64,000 bases of DNA, from assembly GCF_900100205.1 (NCBI RefSeq), contig NZ_FNEQ01000001.1, positions 1,116,001 through 1,180,000 of the forward strand, given 5' to 3'. This document shows, piece after piece, positions 44,561 to 55,431 of the stretch; position 1 is the first letter of the stretch, and every line of letters begins with the position of its first letter. A model generated the notes under the pieces. It worked only from the letters and a program-made list of their open reading frames with translations. It did not search any database and was not told the DNA's origin. Both the position numbers and the translations under genes were made by a program. This DNA comes from Duganella sp. OV510. GTDB taxonomy: Bacteria > Pseudomonadota > Gammaproteobacteria > Burkholderiales > Burkholderiaceae_D.

Positions 44561-47500
44561 ATGAACCAGATGTCGAGACGCCAGTTCCTTCGGGTAACCG
44601 GCGCGACCATCGCGGGTTCGAGCATTGCGCTCCTCGGCTTTGCACCGGCTACGGCTTTGGCCGAAGTCCGGCAGTACAAGCTGGCGCGCAGCACCGAAAC
44701 CCGCAACACTTGCCCATACTGCTCCGTCGGTTGCGGCATTCTGATGTACGGCCTGGGCGACGGCGCCAAAAACGCCAAATCCAGCATCATCCACATTGAA
44801 GGCGACGCCGACCACCCGGTCAACCGCGGCACGCTGTGCCCGAAAGGCGCATCGCTGATCGACTTCATCCACTCGCCTAACCGCTTGCTGGCGCCGCAAT
44901 ACCGCGCTCCAGGTGCGAGCGAATGGAGCCCGATGTCGTGGGATGACGCGCTGAACCGCATCGCCAAGCTGATGAAAGAGGACCGTGACGCCAATTTCAT
45001 CGAAAAAACCGAAGACGGCAAAACCGTCAACCGATGGACCACCACCGGCATGCTGTGTGCATCGGCAGCCAGTAACGAAGTCGGCTACTTAACCCATAAA
45101 ACGATGCGTGCCACCGGCATGCTCCCATTCGACAACCAAGCACGTGTTTGACACGGTCCAACGGTGGCAGGTCTTGCCTCGACATTTGGACGTGGTGCGA
45201 TGACGAATCACTGGGTAGACATCAAGAATGCTGATGTTATCCTGGTCATGGGCGGCAACGCAGCAGAAGCACACCCTTGCGGGTTTAAATGGGTCACGGA
45301 AGCGAAAGCGCATCGCGGCGCCAAGCTGATCGTGGTCGATCCACGCTTTACCCGAACGGCCTCGGTGGCGGACCATTACGTCCCTACCCGTACCGGCGCG
45401 GATATCGTGTTCCTGGGCGGCATCATCAACTACCTGCTCACCAACGACAAAATTCAACACGAGTACGTCCGCAATTACACGGACATGCCTTTCATCGTGC
45501 GCGAAGATTTCGCCTTCAACGACGGCCTGTATTCGGGCTGGGACGACGAAAAGAACAAGTACACCGACAAGAGCAGCTGGAACTACGAGATGGGCGACGA
45601 TGGCTATGCCAAGATCGATCCAACGCTCCAGCACCCGCGCTGCGTGTACCAGCTGATGAAGAAGCACTACGCGCGCTACACGCCAGAGATGGTGGAAAGA
45701 GCCTGCGGCGTGCCGCCGGAGAAATTCCATCTGGTGGCGGAAGCATTGGCATCGACCGCTGTGCCGGGCCGTGCCGCAACCATCCTGTACGCACTGGGCT
45801 GGACCCAGCACTCGACCGGCGCGGAAACCCTGCGTACCGGCGCCATGATCCAGCTGCTGCTGGGGAATATGGGTATCGCCGGCGGCGGCATGAACGCGCT
45901 GCGCGGCCACTCCAACATCCAGGGTCTGACCGACCTGGGCCTGCTGACCAATATGCTGCCGGGCTATCTGAGCCTGCCAGGCGAGGCCGAGCAGGATTGG
46001 GATGCCTATGTCGCCAAGCGCGCGCTGAAACCGCTGCGCCCTAATCAGCTGAGCTACTACAGCAACTCGAAGAAGTTCCTGGTCTCCTTCATGAAGGCCT
46101 GGTGGGGCGATCACGCCACCGAGGAAAACAACTACGCCTTCGACTACCTGCCGAAGCTGGATAAACCTTACGACATGATGCAGGCTTTCGAGCTGATGAC
46201 TCAGGGTAAGATGACCGGCTACATCTGCCAGGGCTTCAACATCCTGGCCTCCGGCCCGGACAAGCAGAAGATCACTGACGGCCTGTCCAAGCTGAAATGG
46301 CTGGTCATCATGGACCCGCTGCAAACCGAAACGTCGGAGTTCTGGAAACCGCACGGCGACTTCCACAAGGTCGATCCGGCAGCGATCCAGACCGAGGTAT
46401 TCAGCCTGCCGACTTCCTGCTTCGCTGAAGAGCGTGGCTCGCTGGTCTCGTCGTCGCGCGTGCTGCAATGGCACTGGCAAGGCGCCGAGCCGCCAGGCCA
46501 GGCGCGCAGCGACCTGGAAATCATGTCGGCCCTGTTCCTGCGCCTGAAAGCGGCGTACAAGAAAGACGGCGGCAAGTTCCCTGATCCGATCCTGAACCTG
46601 ACCTGGAACTACGCGCAGCCGCACTCGCCGCAGCCGGAAGAGATCGCGATGGAATTCAACGGTAAAGCGCTGAAGGAAATCACCGATCCGAAAGATCCGA
46701 CCAAGGTTATCCTGAAGAAGAACGAGCAGCTGGCAGGCTTCGCGCAACTGAAGGATGACGGCAGCACCGCTTGCGGTTGCTGGATCTTTGCCGGTTCGTG
46801 GACCGCGCAAGGCAATCAGATGGGCCGCCGCGACAACAGCGACCCGACCGGTATCGGCAATACGCTGAACTGGGCCTGGGCCTGGCCGGCCAACCGCCGC
46901 GTGCTGTACAACCGTGCTTCGTGCGACCCGCAAGGCAAGCCATGGGATGCGACGCGCAAGCTGATCGCGTGGAACGGCACCAACTGGGGCGGCGCCGACG
47001 TGCCGGACTACAAAGCGGACGAACCGCCGGAAAACGGCATGGGTCCATTCATCATGTTGCAGGAAGGCGTGGCACGCTTCTTTGCGCGTGATGCGATGGC
47101 CGAAGGTCCGTTCCCCGAGCACTACGAGCCGTTCGAATCGCCGATCGGCCACAACCCGCTGCATCCGAATAATCCGAAAGCCTTTAACAACCCGGCCGGC
47201 CGCATGTTCGCGAACGACCGCAAGAAACTGGGCAAGAAGGATGAATTCCCGCACGCGGCTACCAGCTACCGCCTGACGGAACACTTCCACTACTGGACCA
47301 AGCATGCGCGTCTGAATTCGATTATTCAGCCGGAGCAGTTCGTCGAAATCGGCGAAGCGCTGGCCAAGGAAGTCGGCGTCGTGCATGGCGATCGGGTGAA
47401 GGTATCGTCCAAGCGCGGCTACATCATTGCGAAAGCAGTGGTGACCAAGCGTATCAAGCAGTTGACCATCGACGGCAAACCGATGCATCACGTCGGCCTG

Positions 47501-47632
47501 CCGATCAACTTTGGCTTCAAGGGGCTCACCAAACCGGGCTACCTGGTTAACACGCTGACGCCTACTGTAGGCGACGGCAATTCACAGACACCGGAATCGA
47601 AATCGTTCCTGGTGAAAGTGGAAAAAGCTTAA
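44561..47632 (+). CDS. fdnG: Formate dehydrogenase-N/O alpha subunit (selenoprotein)
   Basis: The 1023-residue molybdopterin enzyme oxidises formate on the periplasmic side. It has a twin-arginine signal (SRRQFLRVTG), a 4Fe-4S motif (TCPYCSVGCG then GTLCPKG), and selenocysteine at residue 197, encoded by an in-frame TGA at 45149-45151. The context NQARV-Sec-HGPTVA matches the E. coli enzymes, where Sec is residue 196. A SECIS hairpin follows the TGA. GAGAGG precedes the ATG at 44561. The subunits fdxH and fdnI and the Sec machinery lie downstream. Expression cannot be right without Sec decoding; simple gene callers will split it here. Confidence 0.97.
45149..45194 (+). promoter_or_regulatory. 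Bacterial SECIS element and Sec codon in fdnG
   Basis: The TGA (45149-45151) is followed by a hairpin: CAC/GTG and GTCCAA/TTGGAC pairs at the base (45152-45161 with 45186-45194), and an upper stem GGCA/TGCC (45166-45169 with 45175-45178) closing the loop GGTCT. The loop and its closing stem closely match the SelB-binding apex of the E. coli fdnG/fdhF SECIS. Confidence 0.88.
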
Positions 47633-47650
47633 CGCCGGAGGAGATAAAAC

Positions 47651-48565
47651 ATGGCATTACAATCACTTGATATCAAGCGCATGTCGGCAACGACAATCCA
47701 GACACCGGTGGCGCGCACACCGGTGACCGGCACTGTCGCCAAGCTGATCGACGTCTCCAAATGCATCGGCTGCAAGGCTTGCCAGACCGCCTGCATGGAA
47801 TGGAACGATCTGCGTGACGAAGTGGGTGAAACCACCGGCGTCTACGACAACCCGATCGACATGACGGCGCAATCCTGGACCGTCATGCGCTTCTCGGAAT
47901 ACGAGAACACCAAGGGTGACCTTGAATGGCTGATCCGCAAGGACGGCTGCATGCACTGCGAAGATCCAGGCTGTCTGAAAGCCTGTCCTTCGCCGGGCGC
48001 GATCGTCCAGTACACCAACGGCATTGTGGATTTCCATCAGGAGAACTGCATCGGCTGCGGCTACTGCGTGGCTGGCTGCCCGTTCGATGTGCCGCGTATT
48101 TCCAAGCAGGATAACCGCGCCTACAAGTGCACGCTGTGCTCGGACCGCGTAGCTGTCGGCCAGGAACCTGCGTGCGTGAAGACCTGCCCTACCGGCGCCA
48201 TCGTATTCGGCACCAAGGAGGACATGCATCAACACGCCGAGGAGCGCATCGAGGATCTGAAGTCGCGCGGTTACCAGAACGCCGGCCTGTACGATCCAGC
48301 CGGTGTCGGCGGCACGCACGTCATGTACGTGCTGCACCACGCCGACCAGCCAACGCTGTACCACGGATTGAAGAAAGATCCGAGCATCAGCGCCACGGTC
48401 GGTTTGTGGAAAGGCCTGACCAAGCCGCTGGCACTGGCCGGCATGGCGGTGACGGCGCTGGCGGGCTGGTTCCACTACTCGCGCGTGGGTCCTAACGAAG
48501 TGTCGAAGGAAGAAGAAGCCGAGGCAGTCGCCGAGGCCCAACGTATCAGGGAGGAAGCAAAATGA
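47651..48565 (+). CDS. fdxH: Formate dehydrogenase beta (iron-sulfur) subunit
   Basis: The 304-residue subunit passes electrons from the alpha subunit to the cytochrome b. Four Cys motifs bind 4Fe-4S clusters: [35 protein letters not shown] and [21 protein letters not shown] membrane helix near residues 255-275 ([18 protein letters not shown]) anchors it. It lies 18 bases after fdnG and overlaps the gamma gene by four bases. Confidence 0.96.
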   Translation: MALQSLDIKRMSATTIQTPVARTPVTGTVAKLIDVSKCIGCKACQTACMEWNDLRDEVGETTGVYDNPIDMTAQSWTVMRFSEYENTKGDLEWLIRKDGCMHCEDPGCLKACPSPGAIVQYTNGIVDFHQENCIGCGYCVAGCPFDVPRISKQDNRAYKCTLCSDRVAVGQEPACVKTCPTGAIVFGTKEDMHQHAEERIEDLKSRGYQNAGLYDPAGVGGTHVMYVLHHADQPTLYHGLKKDPSISATVGLWKGLTKPLALAGMAVTALAGWFHYSRVGPNEVSKEEEAEAVAEAQRIREEAK

Positions 48566-49224
48566 GCTCACCCAACCATGATAAAGACGGCAATCCGCTG
48601 ATCCAGCGTTATACGGCCAACGACCGTAGCAATCACTGGATCACGGCGATCTGCTTCATACTGCTGGCTGTCTCCGGCCTCGCCATGTTCCATCCGGCGA
48701 TGTCGTGGATGGCGGTGTTCCTTGGCGGCGGCCAGTGGACGCGCATCCTGCATCCGTTCATCGGACTGGTGATGTTCGTCTCGTTCTTCGTGCTGGTGGT
48801 GCGCTTCTGGCACCACAACAAGTTCGAACCGGGCGACAAGGAATGGCTGCAGCAACCACAGGACGTGTTCAACAACCGTGAAGAGAATCTGCCACCGGTC
48901 GGCCAGTACAACGCCGGCCAGAAGATTCTGTTCTACGTATTGATCCTGTCCATGGCTGGCCTGCTGTTGTCGGGCATCGTGATCTGGCGCGCGTACTTTG
49001 CATTCTACTTCCCGATCGAGATCGTGCGTCTCGGCGCGCTGCTGCACGCCTTCTGCGCGACGGTGCTGATCATGTCGATCATCGTGCACATTTACGCGGC
49101 GTTCTGGGTCAAGGGTTCGATCGGCGCCATGGTGCGCGGCACGGTCACCTACGGTTGGGCACGCAAGCACCATCCGCGCTGGTTTGATGAAGTGATCCGC
49201 AAAGGCCGTACAAAGCTTGACTAA
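48562..49224 (+). CDS. fdnI: Formate dehydrogenase gamma (cytochrome b) subunit
   Basis: The 220-residue membrane protein has four helices and haem-ligand histidines of the FdnI/FdoI cytochrome b family ([48 protein letters not shown]). It hands electrons to quinone. Its ATG overlaps the fdxH stop (ATGA). Confidence 0.95.
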   Translation: MSSPNHDKDGNPLIQRYTANDRSNHWITAICFILLAVSGLAMFHPAMSWMAVFLGGGQWTRILHPFIGLVMFVSFFVLVVRFWHHNKFEPGDKEWLQQPQDVFNNREENLPPVGQYNAGQKILFYVLILSMAGLLLSGIVIWRAYFAFYFPIEIVRLGALLHAFCATVLIMSIIVHIYAAFWVKGSIGAMVRGTVTYGWARKHHPRWFDEVIRKGRTKLD

Positions 49225-49305
49225 GCCTGCGGCGATCCCGATTTGGGATTAAAATACTCCCTGAGCTGGCAGCGATTCTGCTGCCAGCAATACGGGAGAT
49301 TTTTT

Positions 49306-50307
49306 TTGGTACAACGCTTGCTAGAACCTGGCGAAATCGAGGCACTCGATCACACCGCCATACCGCGCCTGCTGCTCCCGGAAGCACGCAGTCTGTTCAC
49401 CGCGCGCGCAACGCGCCTTCGCCAGTTGGCAGATAATCAAATCAAGGGTATTCCGGTCGGCGAGACCATGAGCGGCTACCTGAAGATGATGGCTGCGCTG
49501 GTTGACGCACAAGCCGCCGTGATCCGCTCACTGCCGCCTGAAACTTTCGCCTTGCCAGACGCTGCCGGCATCGAACTGGCGATCGATCACCACATGCCGC
49601 CGCTGCCTGTCAGCGGCCAGCGCCCCGCTACGTGGCGCCGCGTGTTCGGCGCCATCCTGAATGAACTGGACCCGCTGGCAGCAAGCCAGCCACAGTTGGC
49701 TGCCGTGCTGGAAGAACTGCGCTCGCTCGACAGCGCGCAACTGGAAGGCTGCGCCGATGCGGTGCTGGCCGAACTGACCGAAGGCGTGCATCCACTGCAC
49801 GCACCGTTTGTGGCTGCAGCCTTGCAAGTCATGTGGACCATGCGCGCCAGCCAGCTGGACGCGCCGCGCGTGCAGCCGCTGGTGACCAACACCCTGTGTC
49901 CTGTGTGCGGCGCGCATCCAGTGGCCAGCGTGATCCGCATCGGTGGACAATCGCAGGGCTATCGCTATCTGCACTGCGCATGCTGCGCCAGTGAATGGCA
50001 TATGGTGCGCGTGAAGTGCTCGTGCTGCGAAAGCACCTCCCAGATCGCTTACCAGAGCATCGAACCGGAAGACGGCACGCCGGAGCCAACCGAGCCAGTC
50101 AACAAGGCCAACGATCCAAGCAAGGTAGCACGCGCAGAGACCTGCGAGGACTGCCATACCTACCGCAAGATCTTCAACCAAGAGCACGACCTGTTCGTCG
50201 AGCCACTGGCCGACGACCTGGCCAGCCTGACGCTGGACCTGCTGGTCGGCGAAGCCGGCTACTCGCGCGCCAGCGGCAATCCTCTGCTGTGGTTTAACGC
50301 CGAATGA
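49306..50307 (+). CDS. fdhE: Formate dehydrogenase accessory protein FdhE
   Basis: The 333-residue cytosolic maturation factor has the FdhE opening (VQRLLEPGEIEALDHTAIPR) and four CxxC pairs that bind iron: CPVC, CACC, CSCC and CEDC. I chose the TTG at 49306, after GGGAG at 49294-49298; the next in-frame upstream codons have no family similarity. It overlaps selA by four bases. Confidence 0.93.
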   Translation: MVQRLLEPGEIEALDHTAIPRLLLPEARSLFTARATRLRQLADNQIKGIPVGETMSGYLKMMAALVDAQAAVIRSLPPETFALPDAAGIELAIDHHMPPLPVSGQRPATWRRVFGAILNELDPLAASQPQLAAVLEELRSLDSAQLEGCADAVLAELTEGVHPLHAPFVAAALQVMWTMRASQLDAPRVQPLVTNTLCPVCGAHPVASVIRIGGQSQGYRYLHCACCASEWHMVRVKCSCCESTSQIAYQSIEPEDGTPEPTEPVNKANDPSKVARAETCEDCHTYRKIFNQEHDLFVEPLADDLASLTLDLLVGEAGYSRASGNPLLWFNAE

Positions 50308-51893
50308 GCAAGCCGCCAGCAATTGGCAGCAAGCCGGCGTCTCCCGCGACGCCCGCCACTGCGGCGGACGCACGCACCGTAGCTGCGGCTGCGGCCGGCG
50401 CGACGACAAGCAGCGCACCGACCGCAATGGCCGCATCGGCATCGCCGCACGGTGACGCGGATAAGGCACCGGGCGCGATCCGTCTGCCGGCTGTGCATCT
50501 GATTCTGTCCGACGCCGGCTGCGAACCGCTGATTGCGCAGCATGGCCGCGTGCAGACGCTGGAAGCCGCACGCGCGCTGCTGGCTGAACTGCGCGCCATG
50601 CTGCTGGCCTCCCGTGAAGGCGGCGACGTGGCAGCCGCCACACCCGCCACCGACACCAGCATCCCATCGCTACTGGCCATGCTGGCCGCCCGCCTGCAAG
50701 AACAAAACGCTTCACCATTACGTCCGGTCTTCAACCTGACCGGCACCGTCCTGCACACCAACCTTGGCCGCGCCCTGCTCCCGGACGCCGCCGTGCAAGC
50801 GGTAGTCGACGCCATGCGCTGGCCGATGAACCTCGAATGGGACATCGACACCGGCAAGCGCGGCGACCGCGACAACCTGATCGAAGAGCTGCTGCTGGAA
50901 CTGACCGGCGCCGAAGCCGCCACCATCGTCAACAACAACGCCGCCGCCGTGCTGCTGATGCTGAACACCGTGGCGCTGAACCAGGAAGTCATCGTCTCGC
51001 GCGGCGAACTGGTGGAAATTGGCGGCGCCTTCCGCATCCCCGACGTGATGACCCGCGCCGGCGCCGTGCTGCGCGAAGTGGGCGCCACCAACCGCACCCA
51101 CCTGAAAGACTACGACGAAGCAGCCGGCCCAGACACCGCGCTGATGATGAAGGTCCACACCAGCAACTACGCCATCACCGGCTTCACCAAGAGCATCGAG
51201 CTGGATGAGTTGGCGCCGCTGGCGAAAAAGCACAACATCCCGCTGGCGGTGGACCTGGGCAGCGGTACGCTGGTCGACCTCGAACAATACGGTCTGCCGC
51301 ATGAAACCACCGTGCGCGAAACCATCGAAGGCGGCGCCGACCTGGTCACCTTCAGCGGCGACAAGCTGCTGGGCGGCCCGCAATGCGGCATTATCGTCGG
51401 CCGCAAAGACCTGATCGCGCAAATCAAAAAGAATCCGTTGAAGCGCGCGCTGCGCGTCGGCAAACTAACGCTGGCCGCGCTGGAGCCAGTGCTCGCGCTG
51501 TACCGCGCACCCGACCTGCTGCCAGAACGCCTGACCACCCTCAAACTGCTGACACGCCCCGCCGCTGACATGCGCGCGCAAGCGCAAACCATTCTGCCAC
51601 TGCTGCAAACCGCACTGGGCGCAGGCTATGAAGTCAGCGAAGATGCCATGACCAGCCAGATCGGCAGCGGCGCGCTGCCGGTCGACCAACTGCCAAGCCA
51701 CGGCCTGGTGGTGCGCCCCGCTGCCGCAGGCCGCGTCAGCAACGCGCTAGGCGTGCTGGAACAACGTCTGCGCGCGCTGCCGCTGCCGGTCATCGGCCGC
51801 GTGGCGCAAGACGCGCTGTGGCTCGACCTGCGCTGTCTGCAAGACCATCAGCAGCAGCGCTTCATCGAACAACTGTCGCTGCTCCAGGCATGA
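50304..51893 (+). CDS. selA: L-seryl-tRNA(Sec) selenium transferase
   Basis: SelA converts Ser-tRNA(Sec) to Sec-tRNA(Sec) with selenophosphate. The 529 residues include the SelA body from about residue 58 ([20 protein letters not shown]) and the PLP lysine in [13 protein letters not shown]. The first 57 residues are an unusual Ala/Thr/Ser-rich tail, so the protein is about 60 longer than typical SelA. The ATG is set by the ATGA overlap with fdhE; an internal start such as the ATG at 50427 would shorten the tail. Confidence 0.94.
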   Translation: MSKPPAIGSKPASPATPATAADARTVAAAAAGATTSSAPTAMAASASPHGDADKAPGAIRLPAVHLILSDAGCEPLIAQHGRVQTLEAARALLAELRAMLLASREGGDVAAATPATDTSIPSLLAMLAARLQEQNASPLRPVFNLTGTVLHTNLGRALLPDAAVQAVVDAMRWPMNLEWDIDTGKRGDRDNLIEELLLELTGAEAATIVNNNAAAVLLMLNTVALNQEVIVSRGELVEIGGAFRIPDVMTRAGAVLREVGATNRTHLKDYDEAAGPDTALMMKVHTSNYAITGFTKSIELDELAPLAKKHNIPLAVDLGSGTLVDLEQYGLPHETTVRETIEGGADLVTFSGDKLLGGPQCGIIVGRKDLIAQIKKNPLKRALRVGKLTLAALEPVLALYRAPDLLPERLTTLKLLTRPAADMRAQAQTILPLLQTALGAGYEVSEDAMTSQIGSGALPVDQLPSHGLVVRPAAAGRVSNALGVLEQRLRALPLPVIGRVAQDALWLDLRCLQDHQQQRFIEQLSLLQA

Positions 51894-53785
51894 TCGTCGG
51901 CACCGCAGGCCACATCGACCACGGCAAGACCACGCTGACGCGCGCCCTCACCGGCGTCGACACCGATCGCCTGAAGGAAGAGAAAGCGCGCGGCATCTCG
52001 ATTGAGCTCGGCTACGCCTACACGCCGCTGGGCGACGACGTGCTGGGCGTGATCGACGTGCCGGGCCACGAAAAATTCATCCGCACCATGGCCGCCGGCG
52101 TCACCGGCATCGACGTCGCGCTGCTGGTGATCGCCGCTGACGACGGCATCATGCCGCAAACGCTGGAACACCTGTCCATCCTGCGCCTGCTGGGCGTCAG
52201 GCGCGGCGTGGTGGCGATGACCAAGATCGATCGCGCCGATGCTGCGCGCATGGAACAACTGGAGCAGGAAATTCACACCCTGCTGTCGCCCACCGATTTC
52301 GCCGGCGCACCGATATTCCGCACCAACGCCACGGTCGAAGGCGACGTCGGCGTCACTGCGCTGCTACAGCACCTGGCGCAAATAGCCACCACGCTACCGG
52401 CCAACGATGAACGGCGTTTATTCCGCCTCGGCGTCGACCGTGTGTTCACGCTGTCTGGTCAAGGCACCATCGTCACCGGCACCGCACTGGCGGGCAGCGT
52501 GCGCATTGGCGATACGCTGCAACTGGCGCCCGGCGGCCAGCAAGTACGCGTGCGCAGCATCCACGCGCAAAACCGCGCCGCCGAAGTGGGCCGCGCAGGC
52601 CAGCGCCTGGCGCTGAATCTGAGCGGCGCATCCAAAGACGATATCGCACGCGGCAGCTGGGTTGTCGCGCCGGCGCTGGGCGAATGCTCGGAGCGCGTCG
52701 ACGTGCAACTGACGCTGACGCCGGATTGCGGCCTGACGCTGAAGCCCTGGTCACCCGTCCACGTACACCTCGGTGCCGCCCACCACACCGCCAACGTCGT
52801 GATGCTCGACGATGAAGTACTGACGCCCGGCCACACCGGACGCGTGCAACTGGTGCTGGACGCGCCAGTGCATGCGGTGCCGGGCGACCGCTTCGTCATC
52901 CGCAATGCGCAAGCCACCGCCACCATCGGCGGCGGTGTCGTACTCGATCCTTTCGGGCCGGCGCGCAAGCGGCGCAGCCCGGCACGCCTGGCGTGGCTGG
53001 ACGCACTGTCCGCATACATCGGCAACGGCGACATCGCGGCATTGCTGGCACGCGGGCCACTGGGCTTGCGTGCATCGACGCTGGTGCGCCTGTCGCAACT
53101 GCCGGCGGAGCAGATCAAGGCACCAGCCGGCACGGTGGAAGTCGCGCTGCAAGGCGGCGACACGCTGCTGATCGCGTCCGCCGAGGTGCAGGCGCTGCAA
53201 GCACGCATCCTGGAGGCGCTGGGCGAATTCCACGCGCGCGCGCCGGACGACGCCGGGCCGGAATTGTGGCGATTGAAGCGCATCGTCTCACCAGACATGG
53301 AAGACCGCTTGTGGAGCCGCCTGATTGACACGCTGCTGAAAGATGGCGCCATCCGGCAGCGTGGCCGCAGCCTGCACCTGCCCGAACACAGCGTCGAACT
53401 GAGCGCCGAGGAACAGGCACTGGCGGCGCCGCTACTCGCATCGCTGCTGGCGGGCGGCTTCGATCCGCCATGGGTACGCGACCTGATGCGCATGCATCAG
53501 ATGCCGGAGGCCGAAGTGCGTCGCCTGCTGCTCAAGCTGTCCAAAACAGGCGAATTGAATCAGGTGGTGAAAGACTTGTTCTATCACCCGCAGCAGCTGA
53601 ATGAACTGGCGCGACTGGTGACCACACTGCCCGAAGTACAGGCGTCATCGTTCCGCGACGCGACCGGCCTCGGACGCAAGCGGGCGATACAGATCCTGGA
53701 GTTCTTCGACCGTGTCGGCTATACTCGCCGCATTGGCAATATCCACCTGATACGCCCGAACGCCGCATGGGCGTACAGCGCGTAG
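51890..53785 (+). CDS. selB: Selenocysteine-specific elongation factor
   Basis: The 631-residue GTPase carries Sec-tRNA(Sec) to the ribosome and binds SECIS. G motifs are clear: [13 protein letters not shown] (4-16), DVPGHEKF, and TKID. Domains 2 and 3 follow, then C-terminal winged helices (about 400-631) that bind the SECIS loop. The ATG overlaps the selA stop (ATGA). It lies 18 bases before selC. Confidence 0.96.
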   Translation: MIVGTAGHIDHGKTTLTRALTGVDTDRLKEEKARGISIELGYAYTPLGDDVLGVIDVPGHEKFIRTMAAGVTGIDVALLVIAADDGIMPQTLEHLSILRLLGVRRGVVAMTKIDRADAARMEQLEQEIHTLLSPTDFAGAPIFRTNATVEGDVGVTALLQHLAQIATTLPANDERRLFRLGVDRVFTLSGQGTIVTGTALAGSVRIGDTLQLAPGGQQVRVRSIHAQNRAAEVGRAGQRLALNLSGASKDDIARGSWVVAPALGECSERVDVQLTLTPDCGLTLKPWSPVHVHLGAAHHTANVVMLDDEVLTPGHTGRVQLVLDAPVHAVPGDRFVIRNAQATATIGGGVVLDPFGPARKRRSPARLAWLDALSAYIGNGDIAALLARGPLGLRASTLVRLSQLPAEQIKAPAGTVEVALQGGDTLLIASAEVQALQARILEALGEFHARAPDDAGPELWRLKRIVSPDMEDRLWSRLIDTLLKDGAIRQRGRSLHLPEHSVELSAEEQALAAPLLASLLAGGFDPPWVRDLMRMHQMPEAEVRRLLLKLSKTGELNQVVKDLFYHPQQLNELARLVTTLPEVQASSFRDATGLGRKRAIQILEFFDRVGYTRRIGNIHLIRPNAAWAYSA

Positions 53786-53803
53786 CAAACAACGGAAAAC
53801 AAC

Positions 53804-53899
53804 GGAAGGCATACTCATCCGGTGATGGGGCCGGGCTTCAAACCCGGTGGGGGGCGTCAGCCGCTCCCTCGTAAGTTCGACTCCTACTGCCTTCCGCCA
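53804..53899 (+). tRNA. selC: tRNA-Sec (anticodon TCA)
   Basis: The 96-base tRNA has an 8-bp acceptor stem (GGAAGGCA with TGCCTTCC), a CCGGG/CCCGG anticodon stem with loop CTTCAAA, so anticodon TCA reads UGA, a long variable arm, and T-loop TTCGACT. GCCA ends the gene. All are hallmarks of bacterial tRNA-Sec. The last 16 bases are also the 3' end of the convergent higA-like gene. Confidence 0.97.
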
Positions 53900-54144
53900 T
53901 TCAGCAAACGCCGTTCATACTCGGCCTGTAGACTCATCCAGAAATCACTGCTCGTCTTAAAATAGCTGGCAAGCGCAAGAGAGACACTGGCCGTGACGGG
54001 TCCCTGCTCAGCAATTAACGCTGCAACCTCTTCGTGCGGAGCCTCCAATACATCAAACAGCACGCTCTCAGGCAAGCCCAAGGGCACTAAAAAATCGTCA
54101 CGTAATATCTCGCCTGGATGGATTTCCTGAAGAACGGTTTTCAT
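53884..54144 (-). CDS. higA: HigA-family antitoxin
   Basis: The 86-residue HTH protein opens like HigA (IHPGEILRDDFLVPLGL) and has ALASYFKTSSDFWMSLQAEYE at the end. It would neutralise the HigB toxin encoded 9 bases upstream and repress the operon. The last codons NGGRQ are the reverse complement of the selC 3' end, so this gene stops inside the tRNA. Confidence 0.9.
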   Translation of the reverse strand: MKTVLQEIHPGEILRDDFLVPLGLPESVLFDVLEAPHEEVAALIAEQGPVTASVSLALASYFKTSSDFWMSLQAEYERRLLNGGRQ

Positions 54145-54153
54145 GCCGACCTC

Positions 54154-54432
54154 CTAATGATAATCAATTATTTCAACGTCATAAGCATCTATGCCACTCC
54201 ATCGAAAGCAGATTCGCCATTGATGGTTAATCCGGATGCTATGCTGCCCCGCTCGACGGCCAATTAAGCTTTCGAGGTGGTTTCCCGGCAATATGCGCAA
54301 CTCATTTAAGCTATGAACCGCATGCAGCAACAATAATTTCCGTCTAGCTGGCCGCTCGATATTTCGGAAGCGTGGCACAGGCACACTTAAAAAAAGACGT
54401 TCTGTATCCCTACTGGCGAAGGACCGTATCAT
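54154..54432 (-). CDS. higB: HigB-family mRNA-interferase toxin
   Basis: The 92-residue RelE-superfamily protein has the HigB end (HSIRINHQWRICFRW and DAYDVEIIDYH) and GNHLESLIGRRAGQ. In HigBA systems the toxin gene comes first, as here. I use the ATG at 54432; a TTG two codons upstream is less likely. Confidence 0.92.
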   Translation of the reverse strand: MIRSFASRDTERLFLSVPVPRFRNIERPARRKLLLLHAVHSLNELRILPGNHLESLIGRRAGQHSIRINHQWRICFRWSGIDAYDVEIIDYH

Positions 54433-54507
54433 GATCAAAGTATCCTATCTGCAGGCGCTTTCAAACGCGTCCTACGATAAGGCAACTCTGAGATACGTAT
54501 TTTGATC

Positions 54508-55209
54508 TTACTTAACCATGTTGACAATCATATCGATGGTTGCATCGAAGTCCGCCGGTGTTTCTGCCAGCAGTGACCACAGGCGATTGTGTTCAGCGCC
54601 TTGCACGATGTGCAGCTGGCGCGATTGCGCGCGGGTGGCGGCGCCGAACAGCCGGTCGGAAATTTCCAGCGGGATGACAGCGTCGTGCTCGGCGTGGATC
54701 ACCAGCAGGCGTCCTTCGAAGCGCGACAGGATGTCCCAGGCGTCGCTATCGTCCCAGCTGCGCTCCTTGCGTATCACCGCCGAGAAATCCGGTCCGAACG
54801 GCACCTCATAAGCCGATGGTGTGTAGACACCAGGAACAATCAGCACCAGCGCATCCACCTTGTGCTGCTCAGTCAGCCGGATGGCGTTGTAGGCGCCCAT
54901 GCTGGAGCCGAACACCACCAGCGGCTTGCTCAGCGCGCTGGCCGCCAGCACCGCCTGCGCTTGCCGGGTGCGACTGGCGACAGAAGATTGTGCCAGCGCG
55001 CCGCCCGTCTCGCCATGACCGATGGCGTCGAAACAGACGCTGCCCAGCCCGCGCTGCTGCAAGGCTGAACGTAGCAAATGGTGGCCGTGGCGGGTACTGT
55101 TTCCAGCCCCATGCAGGTACAGGATGCGATTGCTGGCGGTGCCGGTGTAGTGGTCGGCCTTGAGCATGTGGCCGTCGAACGGCACGTCGAAATCGGTGAT
55201 GGAAGTCAT
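54508..55209 (-). CDS. Alpha/beta hydrolase (serine hydrolase)
   Basis: The 233-residue cytosolic protein has LYLHGAGNST (oxyanion hole), the nucleophile in VFGSSMGAYN, an acidic residue in VIHAEHDAVIP, and a late His in GAEHNRLW. The fold call is safe; the substrate is unknown. It is encoded alone, 75 bases from higB. Confidence 0.88.
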   Translation of the reverse strand: MTSITDFDVPFDGHMLKADHYTGTASNRILYLHGAGNSTRHGHHLLRSALQQRGLGSVCFDAIGHGETGGALAQSSVASRTRQAQAVLAASALSKPLVVFGSSMGAYNAIRLTEQHKVDALVLIVPGVYTPSAYEVPFGPDFSAVIRKERSWDDSDAWDILSRFEGRLLVIHAEHDAVIPLEISDRLFGAATRAQSRQLHIVQGAEHNRLWSLLAETPADFDATIDMIVNMVK

Positions 55210-55431
55210 GCTTGCAGAGACTACCTAAGCAACGTCACTTTGTAAATAAAAGTAAATTCGGATTGCGTCATCTCACCCGCAAAACCCCTCATCTTCGCCG
55301 ATATCAGCCCCACACAATAGGTATTTCCCCGAAGCACAAACTTTTTGAATCAGTGTTAGAATTGCTCAATCACAATACATATTGCTATTGAGACAATAAT
55401 GATCCACCACATTTGACTATCGAGGAAACAC

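Noticed and set aside
45149..45151. Premature stop splitting the formate dehydrogenase gene
   Set aside because: The context NQARV-TGA-HGPTVA, the SECIS hairpin and downstream selA, selB and selC show that it is a selenocysteine codon.
45089..47491. 800-codon minus-strand open frame over fdnG
   Set aside because: It is an antisense shadow produced by GC-rich third positions; it has no recognisable domain, while the plus strand encodes a complete formate dehydrogenase.
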